Source of the DNA: Wurfbainia villosa
Taxonomy: Eukaryota > Streptophyta > Magnoliopsida > Zingiberales > Zingiberaceae
NCBI GenBank assembly: GCA_025175895.1
Contig: CM045989.1
Coordinates: forward strand, 130,151,272 to 130,215,271
DNA: 64,000 nucleotides
Direction of reading: 5' to 3'
The first letter of the stretch is position 1. Each line of letters opens with the position of its first letter. Below, in pieces: positions 11,616 to 22,745 of this stretch. The notes beneath the pieces were generated by a model, which ran no database searches, was not told where the DNA came from, and saw only the letters and a list, made by a program, of their open reading frames with translations. Position numbers and translations under genes: made by a program.

Positions 11616-13037
11616 GTCAACCATATAGTCAACTAATTATCAAACAATGGTCAACTCATCGTCAAAATATCAAAACACTACTTGAGTCAAACTCGAGTCT
11701 GGTCAATCGTGATTTGAGTCGATTGCACCAACAATACTGAACTGATTCACCATAAGAATGTTTCATAAATTATCATAAACATTCTTATAGTGACTATTAG
11801 TATGAATAGTCCTTAGACCTGAAATCACTACGGATTCCTACATAAGGAGTTGTATACTTTGGTATCGACAAACATCACCTATAAAAAGGTAGACTATAAA
11901 GTCGATCACTGTGTATGCAATGATTTATGTGGAGGGATGTGAGTGATGTAGATGGAATTTATCCCTTCTATATGATGGAAATGATATCTGTGAGCCCCTT
12001 GATAAAAGTAGGACTACTAAAATGCATGACTATGCTCAAATAAGTCAATATGAGATATTGATCTCATTTGTTTGGAGTAGACTATTTGAAGATCAAGAAA
12101 CACAAAGATTGATAAGAGGATGACACGGTCTATACCTCATTGATCAATCGAGATATCGAGGATAGAAGGATTGAGTCATACAAGATAATAGTCACAGACA
12201 GGTTATGTCGGATCTCAACATTCTCGTCACTTGGGTAGCGATGATGCATTGCTAGATGTTACTCATTGCTTATGTTTCTAAAAGGGATTTTAGAGACATT
12301 GTCAATGTTACAAGAAACTATTGGGTCACACACAAAGAACATGTTATTTTGGAGATGGGTTCACTTTAGTTTGACTAAATGAACCATTAGGCTATTGAAT
12401 TGGAATCATTGAGTTAGACTCATTGAAAGGGCTGGATTTGAGTTAGACTCAAATATGATTGGCCAAATTTGAGTTAGACTCAAATTAATTCGAAGAAGAT
12501 GAATGATATGGATTCATCATGAATTCATCATGCATGATTAATGTGAATTAATCATGCATGGAAGAGAAAAAACCAAAGGTTGGAAGAAACCTCTTATCAT
12601 GCATGATTAATGTGGATTAATCATGCATTGAAGAGGGAATATAAAAGGATGCAAAACCTTTCATATTCATAGGATGAATATAAAAAGGGGGCTTTGGATC
12701 ATGTTGCTTGGTAGAGATTGCCTTTTATTCTTCTTCTTCATCTTCTTGGCCAAAACTCCTTCTTTGCCTAGACCCCTTGTGTGGTGTTGCTAGCATAACT
12801 TTTTTCAAAGTGTGTGTTCGTGTGGATACCATAGAGGCGCGACCATCCTGATCGCGTTGAGATCCTTTGAAGAAAAGTTATTGTTGGGATTGCAAGGGGC
12901 TACACATCAAGGGTAATCTCTCAACTAGATGTAGTTGTAAGAATGATTAGTTTTATGTATACACATGGATCTTTGGAGAGATCCAGTTTTTCCACTACAT
13001 TTTGTGATTGTTTTTTGCACAAGATCCCTACAGTATA

Positions 13038-13650
13038 CTTACTCATCCGAAGGCTACTGGGAAGCTTATTAAATGGGCCACTGAATTTAGTGAGTATGAT
13101 ATCACATATCATTCTCGTACTTCTATTAAGGCACAATCTTTAGTTGATTTTTTTGTGGAAACTGTGCACAGAGAGGAAGAGGATCTATGGACTCTATATG
13201 CAGATCAGTCCTCTAGGAAGGAGGGTTGTGGAGTAGGAGTAATTTTGATTTCACCACAGGGAGAGGAGGTTAAGTTGGAAGTTCGATTGTATTTTAGAGC
13301 TTCTAATAATGAGATCGAGCACACAGCTTTGTTTATAGCTCTCTAAGCTGCTAAAAATGTAGGGGTAAAGCAGGGTAGCGATACATATGGATTCTCAGTT
13401 AGTAGTGCAGCAGACGAGTTGAGGATTTGAAGTTAGAGATGGTAAATATCAAAGTTATTGTGAATTGGTAGAGAAGGCTAAGGGCACTTCTCAGAAGTGT
13501 TATTAAAAAAGATTACTCGAGCAGAAAATCAACGAGTATATAAGTTGGCTTAATTAGCTAGCTCTTTGGGAAATTAGAGTACTAGGGAAGTAATTGCACA
13601 AATTGAATTGTTGCCTTAGGGTGAGAAGTCAAAAGAATTGATGGAGAATG
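13038..13650 (+). pseudogene. T0 end of first RNase H and second (archaeal-type) RNase H
   Basis: 13038-13160 completes the first RNase H (KWATEFSEYDITYHSRTSIKAQ). From 13163 the text reads WTLYADQSSRKEGCGVGVILISP, then RASNNEIEHTALFIAL, the signature of the additional archaeal-type RNase H known from the Tat lineage. Residues D (YADQSS) and E (NNEIEHTAL) are the likely metal ligands. After 13346 it is frame-broken, with SDTYG...SQL and AENQRVYKLA still recognisable. Confidence 0.75.
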
Positions 13651-13691
13651 ATTGAAGAGAGGAATTATTAATATTTTTTCAAGATAATAAG

Positions 13692-14866
13692 GTGCCCAAG
13701 GATCCTATACATGCTTGGCAGTTTAAACAACAAGTTACTCATTTTTATTTATTGAAAGGAGTTTTATATAAAAGAACTAGGGTCAGGCCCTTATTGCGAT
13801 GTTTAGGGAAGACAGAGGCAAATTATGTACTACAGAAAATACATAAAGGAGCATGTAGGCAGTCGGTTGCTGGCTCTGAAAGTATTGTTGGCTGGTTACT
13901 TTTGGCCTACCCTAATGAAGGATGTTATTTAGTTAGTATAGCAGTGTGAAAGTTGTCAAAAGCATCACAATTGGCAGCATCAACCTGATGAATATATGCA
14001 GTCAGTTGTGTCTTGTCCTTTTGATCAGTAGGCATAGATATAGTGGGGACATTTCCGATCGGGATTAGTCAAAAAAAGTTTTTGTTAGTAGTTATTGATT
14101 ATTTTTCTAAATGGGTGGAAGCTGAGCCCTTAGCTCGTATTACAGAACAGATGATACTAAAATTTTATGGAGAAATATAATATGTCATTTTGGTATACCT
14201 AGGCGATTAATATCAGATAATAGATGACAGTTTCAAGGTAAAAAGTTAGAAAAATATTGTCAAGATTTTAAAATTGAGCAAGTGTTTACATTAGTGGTTT
14301 ATCCTCAAAGTAATGGACAGACTGAAGTCACTAATAGAGAATTGGTACATGGGTTAAAGGCTAAATTGGAATATATAGGGGGTAGTTGTGTAGAAGAATT
14401 GCCTAACATATTATGGCCCTTTCGCACTACTCCTAGGAGAGCCACAGGAGCAACTCCTTTTAGTATGGTGTATGACACGGAGGCAGTATTACCTATAGAG
14501 TTGGGAATAGAATCTGCTAGGGTGATAGCCTATACTTTAGGTGATAATGCAACAACTCAGCACATGGAATTGGACTTGATTTAGGAAAAGAGAGATCAAG
14601 CTTTTTATCATACAGAAAAGTATAGGTCGCAAGTGATAAGAGCATATAATAAGAAAGTGGTACCCCGTTCTTTTCGGGTAGGAGATTTGGTGCTGAGAAA
14701 GGTATTGTCAGAGGGATGTAAAGGTAAATTAAGACTTAAGTGGGAAGGCCCTTTCAAGGTAGAAAGTCGAGCGGGGATAGGGGCTTATTACTTAAAGGAT
14801 GCACAAGGAAGGTTTCTGGCTCGACCATGGAATGTAAATAATTTGCATCCTTATTTTAGTAGGTAA
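13692..14866 (+). pseudogene. T0 integrase
   Basis: 13692-13949 holds the N-terminus (LLKGVLYKRTRVRPLLRC, IHKGACRQS); the zinc-finger half continues in another frame as LLAGYFWPTLMKDV and CESCQKHH. DDE residues: D in the GIDIVGTFP region (about 14030), D in LISDNR (about 14215) and E in SNGQTEVTNRE (about 14312-14345). 14282-14584 and 14633-14866 carry RTTPRRATGATPFSMVYDTEA and the C-terminal FRVGDLVLRKV...KLRLKWEGPF...LARPWNVNNLHPYF, typical of Tat/gypsy integrase. A TAG at 14582-14584 separates the last two blocks. The TAA at 14864-14866 is the pol end. Confidence 0.85.
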
Positions 14867-15079
14867 TTTTGTAAAAATAGTGTTCTTATTTTTTCTAGAA
14901 GCAAAATGTAAGCGAAAGAATTGATGATTATTTTGTAATAAAATCCATGAAATACAAAGTTTATATTTTTTTCAATATTTGCTTGAAAAGAGAAAGACAA
15001 CAAGTTGGGAGGAGTGCAATCGATGGTATTGCCTAAATCTAAGAAAGAAGTTGAGTGTCCTGAAGGGGGATATCTTGAC

Positions 15080-16070
15080 ACTCAAACTTGATTTACACCA
15101 TCTTGAAAAGTTTTGAAACAGGTCGTTGATTTTAGTGGAAGACCAAAAAGTTTCTTCTTGAGCTGTGTTGCTTTCTTCTTTAGATGATGGTTGAGTCTGT
15201 TTAGTGCCCAAAGTGTTTTTTAGATAAGTTGTTTGGAATCGGAGGGATGAAAGTTATGCTCGATCATCTTGTGCTTTTATGAGAGAAGCTTGTAGTTTTC
15301 TCTCGAATTTTTGGTAAGCATGTTGTAGGGATATTTCATGAGCGTGGCATTCTTGCAATTCCTTTTTCAGAATAGTAGTGTATTGAGCCCATTGATTGTT
15401 TAGATGAGTTATGCTTGTGAAGTCCTAAAATGATTGGATATCAGTATCAATCTGAAATAATAAAGGAAATATGATACTAACCCGTTAATGCTATGCAAAA
15501 GAGAATTTGGCAAATCCTCGATTAAGGGTAAAGGAAGAAAGCGTTGAGGAATAGGGTTGGATGAAGATGTGGGGGTAGGAACATTTGGGGAATTAGTTAT
15601 GGGAAAGTTAGGATTTTGTGTATCTTGGTCTGGAAGCAGAGGTTGAGAGGAGAGTGTTGGGTGACAGAGGTGGAGTTGAATAGGGTTTATGTGGGAAGGT
15701 GGTTGAACATTGCTGGAGGCTTGTAATAAGAGTGATTCTGTAAAAAGAAAAGAGAAAAAAAATGAATGCATGGTATATAAATCCACAGGAGTATAGTTGG
15801 TGAAAATATTGCCTAGAGTATCAGTCGACAATAGGATGGGGTGATTCGTTTTGATTAAGGTAAGTGTCAATCTGGTAAGTAGTTGATTCAGGTTAAATTG
15901 TTCATCTGCTAATTATAGGGTGATCAGTTGGTATTCAGCATTGTTTCGATAATAACCTAGGGAAGAACGAGGGGGAAGATTATATAGCCAGGTGGACGGG
16001 AAAGCAAAAGGAGAGGGAGGATGTATAAAAAGATAGTGTTCTTTCCAACCTTTGTGTGAAGAAGGGATGC
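15080..16070 (-). pseudogene. T0 antisense ORF II, C-terminal two thirds
   Basis: Read on the minus strand from the E2 junction at 16070, this continues the domain begun at 32960-32463: SHKGWKEHYLFIHPPSPFAFPSTWLY, then a stop near 15905, then an in-frame stretch to a long P/S/T-rich linker (15409-15870 on the minus strand). A charged heptad-like tail follows (NNQWAQYTTILKKELQECHA, later YQKFERKLQASLIKAQDD). A pyrimidine run followed by ACAG near 15738-15745 looks like a splice acceptor. The layout equals that of antisense ORF I. Function unknown; such antisense ORFs are recorded in Tat elements. Confidence 0.6.
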
Positions 16071-17477
16071 TGATGTGAGCAAAATATATAGGGTTTTAGG
16101 AGTAGTTTTCGCTCACATCTCGCTGCATTTTATACTTATTTCATGCATATAATACTTTGTTTTGCATACATTTCCTATTTCCTAGTTTGGAGATCTGTTC
16201 TTTGTGCTTTTGTGTGCAGGACAATATTTTACGGGATAAGCGACACACTTTTGGAGCAAAAGGAAGGCATTCGGCAAGCAAAACAAAGGGAGGCACGACC
16301 CGACCGTGTGAAATCACACGACCGTGTCCAACCAGCGCAGCGCCACACATGGCCTAGCCGTGTGGATCCACACGACCTGGCCATGTTGATCCACATGGCC
16401 ATGTGGCACTAGCATTTTTCGACGCGGCTAGGGTTTTTTCATGGATTTGGGCGGCGTCGGCCTCAAGTCTATATAAGGAAGGCCATGCCCAACCCCAGGG
16501 AGGAGGCACGACGGTCGAGATGGCACACCGACGCCCTAAAAAGCTTCAGAAACTCGCAACGGGAAGGAAGAAGACGGCTAGAGGATCCCATCCTGCGCTC
16601 CGACGTCGAAGAGAAGAACCAAGAGTATTGAAATTTATTTTCTATTCATCTCCTGCATTGTAATGATCTATTCTATTATGGATTGTGTTCTTTCTTTGCC
16701 GTCTATGGAGTCGAATCTTTGATTCTAGGATTAGGGAGTAACTTGTGTACGTAGAACATGCTAGATCAAATGTAAATTCTTTTTTAGGATTTCTATTCGC
16801 AGTTCTTGTTTGTTTGATTCGATGAAAATTGCATTTTGGTTTTCTATCTATTGTGCATAGCCAATACAAGGGGTGACGACCCTTGTATCAAAGATCTAGG
16901 GGAATTAAAGAGGAACCAAGGGGTTGTCCTCATCTCTAGTAATCATAGGTAGAAGGGTACGATGGAGTAAGGAACGGGACACGTTTTGACTCCTTGTAGG
17001 GATTGATTTGGCATCCTCGTACCATCTATCCTATCTTAACGAAAGGGTTGGCCTGGTTAAGGATAGGCAGTTCCTGATAGACGCGAAAACTCATCGGGAA
17101 AGTGTATGATGTCCCTTCCACAAGATCCTAATTAGAGAACTAAACTATATTTAATTGATTAGCGTGTCCCATGTTGCACAAGTGAAACTGAAGTCCTATG
17201 ATATCTTTTTGAACCTCGAACCAACCTTCCCTTGCTCTGTTTGACATTGTACTAGAGTTAGGACCGCCGACAATCCTCGTAATCATAACCTTTAAAATTA
17301 AACTCCGAACAATAACATCCACTGAACAATCGGTACTCGAATCTTAGTCTCTGTGGGATCGATAATCTATTTATTACTTGACAACATCTGTGCACTTGCG
17401 GGCATTGAGCGTGAGGGCGCGCTTCGATTCCTCGACGGTTCCCGTCACTAGATTTGAGGTTGCGTTCGTGTACATCA
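16071..17477 (+). repeat. E2 5' LTR (1,407 bp)
   Basis: Starts TGATGTGAGC and ends GTGTACATCA, so the termini form a short inverted repeat TGATG/CATCA. It contains a palindrome cluster (16305-16400) and a TATA box (16470-16478). It pairs with 31078-32462; visible differences are scattered substitutions and small indels. Confidence 0.9.
16305..16478 (+). promoter_or_regulatory. E2 LTR promoter: palindromes plus TATA box
   Basis: CGTGTGAAATCACACG at 16305-16320 (7-bp arms), CGTGTGGATCCACACG at 16359-16374 (perfect 16-bp palindrome) and a third at 16379-16400 with 8-bp arms GGCCATGT/ACATGGCC. About 70 bp later comes TATATAAGG (16470-16478). The same set occurs in the 3' LTR (31312-31381, TATA 31454-31462). 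Confidence 0.6.
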
Positions 17478-17479
17478 AG

Positions 17480-17497
17480 TTTTTGGCACCGTTACCG
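17480..17497 (+). other. E2 primer binding site
   Basis: TTTTTGGCACCGTTACCG, two bases after the LTR end: the Athila PBS (TGGCGCCGTTGCCG type) with two changes. 17498-17835 is an AT-rich leader with no feature I can name. Confidence 0.75.
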
Positions 17498-17835
17498 AAG
17501 AACTGATTGATTCGATATCAAATCAAGAGGTGGATAGTTCGATTGGACTTAGGTTACATTTATTTACTTTCTTTTATTTTATTTACTTCAGTTTTAGATA
17601 TCTAGATTAAGTTTAGATTAATTTCAGTAGTTGCATTCATCAACCTTTAGTTTAAATTTTCTGTATTTGATTTAGTATTTAGACTAGTTTATCTCCTGTT
17701 TTTAAGCATTAGGTATATTCCTAATTTAGTGGCTCGGTTCTTCGTATGCATAGACGTTTAGGATAGGAAAAACTATTTCCGATAGACCCAGAAGTCGAAA
17801 GAACCTACCATTGCAGAAGAGCTGAGCAGAGAAGC

Positions 17836-19144
17836 ATGGAGGATCTAGATGCATCTGTGGTAAACTTAGGTAGTCGGCCTCTACGAGACTATGCAGCCCC
17901 TAGTGCTAGAGGATATAAGCCAAGCATAACTGGACCATCAATTTCGACAAAGTACTTTGAACTGAAACTTGTGCTCATACACATGGTCCAGCAGAGTCAA
18001 TTCGGAGGAGCTACACCTAAAGATCCGAATCGACACCTGGAGACAATTTTGGAGATATGCTCAATGATGAAATTCAATGGAGTACCCGCTGATGCGATCC
18101 GTCTGAGCTTATTCCCGTTCTCATTGCGGGATAAGTCGAAGACATGGATCCACTCCCTTCCTTCAGGAAGCATCACCATGTGGGAGCAATGTGAGCAGCA
18201 GTTCTTATATAATTTTTTTTCACCAAGTAAGACTGCCCCCATGCACCACTTGATGATGAGCTTCTGCTAGAAGGAGGGGGAGTCCTTGTTCAAAGCCTAG
18301 TATCGCTATAAAGGGTTGCTCTACGAATGCCCCCATCATGGTCTAGAGAGGTGGCTAGTGATCCACATATTCTATAATGGGATCATGTACACCACTAAGG
18401 TGTCCCTCGATTCTGCTGCAGGAGGTGCTTTGATGAATAAGTCTATCGAGGAAGCAGAGGAGCTGATCGAAGAGGTGGCCCAGAACCACCATCAATGGGC
18501 TTTTGAGCATAGTCACCCAGCGCCTATAGTCGGTCGATATGTTGTTAACTCCGTTGACCACCTAGCGGCAAGAATGGATGCACTTAGCAGACAGTTCGAC
18601 TCTCTAAACCTTGCTTCTGTACATACGATCAATACCTTTGGAGAGGGAGCAACAGCATATCAAGAGGACTATTATAGAGGGTGGGGCATCTTAGACAAGT
18701 AGATTGAGCATGTCAATGCGGTTAGTGACCAATATCAAAGTCCCAACAACCCATATTCCAGTACCTACAATTCCGGATGGAGGAACCACCCGAAGTTTTC
18801 CTATAGGAATAACTCAGGGAATTTCCAACAATCAGGAGGATATGGGTAGCAACAGGGGCAGCGGGCAGCAACAACCACCCAAGTCTAGACTGGAACTAAT
18901 GATGGAAGACTTCATTGCTACCCAAATGAAGACTAATGCAGAATTCCAGCGCCAACATCAGAGATCAGAAGAGCCAATTAGGGAGTTGAAGGCCTCTGTC
19001 GATGGGCTCGCAAGCCGCACTAAAATGCTGGAAACGCAAGTGGCTCAAATAGCCCAGACTGTGTCACATACCATGGATGGCTCTCCACCATTACTTGAAA
19101 AAAAAATCAGGTTAAGGAAGAGGGGGTATATGATGAGAGAGTAG
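17836..19144 (+). pseudogene. E2 Athila gag
   Basis: Residues 20-110 match the Athila capsid: FELKLVLIHMVQQSQFGGA, PNRHLETILEICSMMKFNGV, DAIRLSLFPFSLRDKSKTWI and LPSGSITMWEQ. In-frame stops at 18268-18270, 18298-18300 and 18700-18702 sit in a frame otherwise open, the second at a site where Athila gags usually have Trp. The Athila hallmark YNSGWRNHPKFSYRNNSGNF is readable near 18766-18825, then the frame shifts. The coiled-coil end (DFIATQMKTNAEFQRQHQRS, MLETQVAQIAQT) lies at 18900-19070. Confidence 0.88.
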
Positions 19145-19179
19145 GTCAGAAAAATAGATTCACCAAGGGATGTGCAGCC

Positions 19180-19740
19180 ATGATATCGACGTTACCAAAC
19201 CAGGCTGAAACTGAAGATAAAATCTCACCCAAGCTAGAGGACCCTGGTGCATTTGTTATACCTTGCATGATTTATGGTGAGAGCTTTGATGAAGCACTGT
19301 GTGATCTAGGGTCATCAGTTAGCATGATGCCTTATGCATCCTACCTAGAGATGAGACTGAGTGGTATACAACTGACGGGCATGGGTATTCGCATGGCGAA
19401 TGATACGATCAAGGAGCCCATTGGCATGTTAGAACATGTACCTGTGGTGATTGAGAATTTTATCATACCCACAGATTTTATCATACTGGACACAGTACCA
19501 AACCCTTAAAATCCCATCATTTTAGGAAGATCCTTCCTGGCGACTGTAGGATCATGCATAGACGTGAAGGTGCATAAAGTCTCCTTGGAGGTAGATGATG
19601 AGATCATAACTTTCAAACTATCAGAGTGTAAGAATCCCTTCACAGATGGGTATACGTTGTGCAGAATAATGACCACTTCACTCGAAGATAAAGATTTAGA
19701 GACGGATGAAGGGAGGTTCACGAAGCCACCAGAGCCAAGT
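19180..19740 (+). pseudogene. E2 Athila protease
   Basis: Preceded in frame by KGCAAM, then KISPKLEDPGAFVIPCMIYG, ALCDLGSSVSMMPYASYLEM and IPTDFIILDTVPNP, followed by NPIILGRSFLATVGSCIDVK after a TAA at 19507-19509. CDLGSS is the form the catalytic aspartate site takes in Athila proteases. The reading frame ends at 19740 with no RT behind it: the text goes straight into the pre-ORF-1 spacer. Confidence 0.88.
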
Positions 19741-20251
19741 TGAGATGATGGAGTGTGGTCAAGCTAAAAGACCTTAAACAAAGCACTTCTTGGGAGGCAA
19801 CCCAAGTTTAGTTTTTAGTTGTTTTAATTTTATTGCATTCATGTGTATAGTTTAGACTTTGATTTATGGTCATTTACATTTTTCACAAATAGTTTTAGGA
19901 CTAGAAAGAAATTGCTAGATAATAACAAAAACTCATTTTTGAGAGACACGGGTGGTCGTGTGGTTTCATACGACCATACCCACATGAGGAAAGCCCACAC
20001 GGCAGACAAACAAAGGCACACGGACTGGTTGTGTGAATTCACATGGTCATGCCCCAACTTCCAGCGACACACATGGCCTGGTCGTGTGGATTCACATGAC
20101 CGTGGCACGTGAGGTATAAGGGGCATCGTACCGTGTGTTTCACCCCAAACCCACTGTGTGCTTCAATTTTTCTTATCCAAGCTGTGTGAAATCATCTTCC
20201 CTACCTTCTAGGAGCCTCTCCAACCCTCAAGGAAGCCCAAAAGAAGCAAGG
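19741..20251 (+). promoter_or_regulatory. E2 spacer with palindromes and TATA-like box before ORF-1
   Basis: Starts with the stretch CTTGGGAGGCAACCCAAG, usual at this site in Athila. Three imperfect palindromes of the LTR type follow at about 19954-19975, 20028-20048 and 20080-20102 (arms such as GTGTGAATTCACAT), then TATAAGG at 20115-20121, 130 bp before the ORF-1 ATG. This copies the LTR promoter order (palindromes, then TATA), so an internal promoter for ORF-1 is possible. Confidence 0.45.
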
Positions 20252-21794
20252 ATGAGGAGAAAAAGGCAAGTGGCACCCCGATCTACTACCTCGGAGCGAA
20301 GAACAAGGAGAAGGGATGCCCCACAAGCTCCGGAGGAAGGTGACGCTCTTCCCTCCCTTGCATTTCATAATAACGAGCATAGGACAAGATTTAACATGCT
20401 TTCTACTCGAAGAATCACCGCTACTAGGTATCTAGATGAAGGTTTTTTTGGAACCCTAGGTTTGTTTGGTGATATTCAAGCCTTATTTGCAAAAATGGGG
20501 TGGGGAGAGATCATAGGGGTAAGACACCCAACCTACCCTAGGATAGTTTTAGAATTTTTGAGTTCTTTAGAAGCGAAGATCTTGACGGGGAAAGAGAGCG
20601 AAGAGGGTAGGATTACGTTTAGGTTGTTTAACATTGAGCATGAATGGATATTACACCAATGGAATAACTGTTTTGGCTTGCCTAGTGGGGGAGAGAGGAG
20701 AACTCCTATTGGGTTTAATACCCGGATCTTTTGGTCTGAATTGACGGGGGAGAGTGCTTATGACCCTTCTAGGGCTAAAGCCTCACGCCTCCAAAACCCT
20801 ATCTTTCGGTACCTACACCGGGTCATGGCGGGTATAATTTTCGGGAGAGGAGAGAGTGACGGTGTAGTGAGAGCGAGTGAGCTTCTTTGCTTGTGGGACA
20901 TGCTACAAGAAAGGAGTAGCATTGATGTAGGGTCCCATTTCATTAAACGCCTAGTGAAAATGGGCAAAGCGGTGAGGGGAGAAATTATTTTGGGAGGCCT
21001 AATTACCCATATTTGCCATAGAATGGGGTATGACTACACAACATTAGATAGCATAGAGGGGAGCCCTAGGATCGACCTAGGAGTATGTATGACAATGAAA
21101 ATGATCGTAAGAGAGGGACACTCCTTGTGCTTTGTAAGGAAAAAACTTATCATCCCTTAGGCTCTCCGACCCCGATCGTACCACCATCACCAACAACGCC
21201 AACTGGCGTTTGGACCTGATAGTGGAGTCCCCACTATATGGGGGTCCCTCCACTTCAGCACCCATCTCTCCCCCTATACATCACTCTCCCTCGAGTCCAC
21301 ATGTTTATAGGAGCGTACCTAGTCCACGCAGAGAGCCTGCACCTACACCAGCATCTTTTTCTACTTTTGAGCAAGATGCAGGTACATCCGCTTACGATTT
21401 CTCTGAGTTCCGATCGCACCTCGATGACATATACGCCGAGCAGCAGACGCAGAGGCAGCGATGGGAGGAACAGAGTGCCTACACGCAGGCGGAGTTTCAT
21501 GGCTTACAAGAGCATTTCCAGCGGGCCGAGGAGTTCTACGACGAGGCCCGTATCTACTTACAGGAGGAGGCTGCCCATCACCAGGAGAAGGCCATATATC
21601 ACCAGGAGGTTCGACAGCACATGAGTGCCCAACAGGCACAGTGGGTTTGGGAGGAGAAGCAAAGAGCAACCATTGCATCCACCAGCTCTCAGATTGACCA
21701 CATGTATATGTGGCATCAGCGGCTGAGCACCAAGTTTTCCCAGCAGCCCGACAAGCCGAGACTGCCGAACTTCCCACCTCGAGCGCCATATTAG
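20252..21794 (+). pseudogene. E2 Athila ORF-1 protein (env position), one frameshift
   Basis: The reading frame starts at ATG 20252 with a basic N-terminus (MRRKRQVAPRSTTSERRTRR). The core (about residues 40-290) matches the ATHILA ORF-1 family: RFNMLSTRRITATRYLD, FRLFNIEHEWILHQWNNCFGLP and ASELLCLWDMLQERSSIDVG followed by GGLITHICHRMGYD. The frame breaks at a run of six A at 21140-21145 (stop at 21158-21160). The tail goes on one frame over to 21794 with a P/S-rich part and a long charged coiled coil rich in Q and E. No clear signal peptide or membrane segment is visible, so an envelope role is unsupported here. It is the least damaged gene of E2. Confidence 0.85.
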
Positions 21795-22002
21795 AGGTAT
21801 AACTTCATACAAGTCTCGGGGAAGACCCCAAGTTTTGATTTATTTTATTTCTAGTAGTAGTTTCTTTCTTGATATTTGCATTTTATTCTTAGTTAGCATT
21901 CATTTATTCATGCATAGAGTATTTAGTTTCTTTCAGCACTTAGTTTTTGCTATCTTTAAGCTGCCTCAGTAGTATTTTTAAGATATCTTCACGAGTTGTT
22001 TC
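21795..22002 (+). other. E2 sequence after ORF-1, up to the E3 insertion
   Basis: Contains GTCTCGGGGAAGACCCCAAG, the usual Athila text after ORF-1, then AT-rich sequence. It ends with GTTTC (21998-22002), the target duplicated by E3. Confidence 0.75.
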
Positions 22003-22499
22003 TGTTGGAAATCGTTTGGAAGCTAGAGGGGGGTGAATAGCATTTTTCGTTTCTACAAGAATGATTAGCGAAAGCAAAAACAAAGATAATATAAGTAAAA
22101 ACGAAAAATAATGCTAACAAAGCCTTTACGTGGTTCGGAGATAATGCTCCTACTCCACGGCGATCCTTAAGGTGGATCAACCCAAGCAATTCCACTAAGA
22201 AGCTCTCCTTTACAACAAAACCTCCTCTTCTTTACAAAGAATGAAAATTTTTTCTTAGAGAGAGGAGGAGAGGATTTAAGATCACTTAGAAAGCTTGAAA
22301 ACTCGTGGAGGCTTTGGAGAAGAATCAGAGAATAAGCATTAACCCCAAAAACCTCCACCAGCCCTCTTTTTATAGAGAGAAGGCTGATTTTCCCGTTAGA
22401 CACGATCGACGGTCGATGATCGGCGATCGGTATAACGCGATGCCTCGACCTCTGTACGGATTCGCGGGATTTAGAGTCGTTTCGTCCAACGACATTCTC

Positions 22500-22745
22500 A
22501 TCAGTCGACTGATCCCTCCATCAGTCGACTGATGAAGTGATCAGTCGAGTGATCACAAGCCGTAGTCGAGTGGGACTCCATTCTATGCCTGTTTTTGCCT
22601 TGATCAGTCGACTGCCATTGTTGGCAGTCGACTGATAGCATCATCAGTCGACTACCATTGCCAAGGCAGTTGACTGATAGTCAGGGTTTCACCCTAACTC
22701 AGTCGAGCACTTGACCAGTCGACTGATACATCGTATCAGTCCACT
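22500..22745 (-). repeat. CAGTCGACTG palindromes, E3 left LTR
   Basis: About eight copies, including two with the long form CATCAGTCGACTGATG or close to it. They lie 125-370 bp upstream of the TATA box on the minus strand. Confidence 0.8.

Larger units (their letters stand above)
10184..11733 (-). mobile_element. E1s: solo LTR of the CAGTCGACTG copia family
   Basis: On the minus strand it runs TGTTGGTGCAATCGACTC...AGTTCCAACA. It is flanked by GTACT (10179-10183) and ATACT (11734-11738), a duplication with one change. No internal region, PBS or purine tract is present, so it is a solo LTR left by recombination between two LTRs. It shares the CTTGGACTTT repeats, the palindrome array, the GGTTTCTCCACC motif and the CCCCCCTCTAG end with the LTRs of E4 and E6. 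The TATA position carries TTTAAAG near 10666-10672. Confidence 0.88.
3058..13032 (+). mobile_element. E1: Ty1/copia retrotransposon, probably Angela/Tork-like, full-length but dead
   Basis: The element runs from TGTTAGTATT to CCCTACA and is flanked by a 5-bp duplication, GTATA. It has two LTRs, a methionine-initiator type PBS (4701), a purine-rich tract (9811-9817), and gag, PR, INT, RT, RNase H in copia order. RNase H motifs (TTEAEYIAAS, SHQQSKHILRRFHLIREII) resemble Angela/Tork elements; that lineage call is from memory of the motifs and is tentative. The 3' LTR was later hit by E1s. The LTRs differ at many visible sites, so the insertion is fairly old. Confidence 0.9.
9818..13032 (+). repeat. 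E1 3' LTR, interrupted by E1s
   Basis: Begins TATTAATATT, the counterpart of TGTTAGTATT in the 5' LTR, so the terminal TG has mutated to TA. The purine tract GAGAGAT precedes it at 9811-9817. LTR sequence occupies 9818-10183 and 11734-13032; without the insert it is about 1,660 bp, close to the 5' copy. TATA box at 12679-12690. Confidence 0.88.

Noticed and set aside
11290..11740. Three overlapping + strand ORFs
   Set aside because: Open frames produced by the CTTGGACTTT tandem repeat in the solo LTR; the same peptides recur in all sister LTRs in several frames.
21361..21789. Minus-strand ORF opposite the Athila ORF-1 tail
   Set aside because: Shadow of the coiled-coil coding region in GC-richer sequence; no recognisable content.
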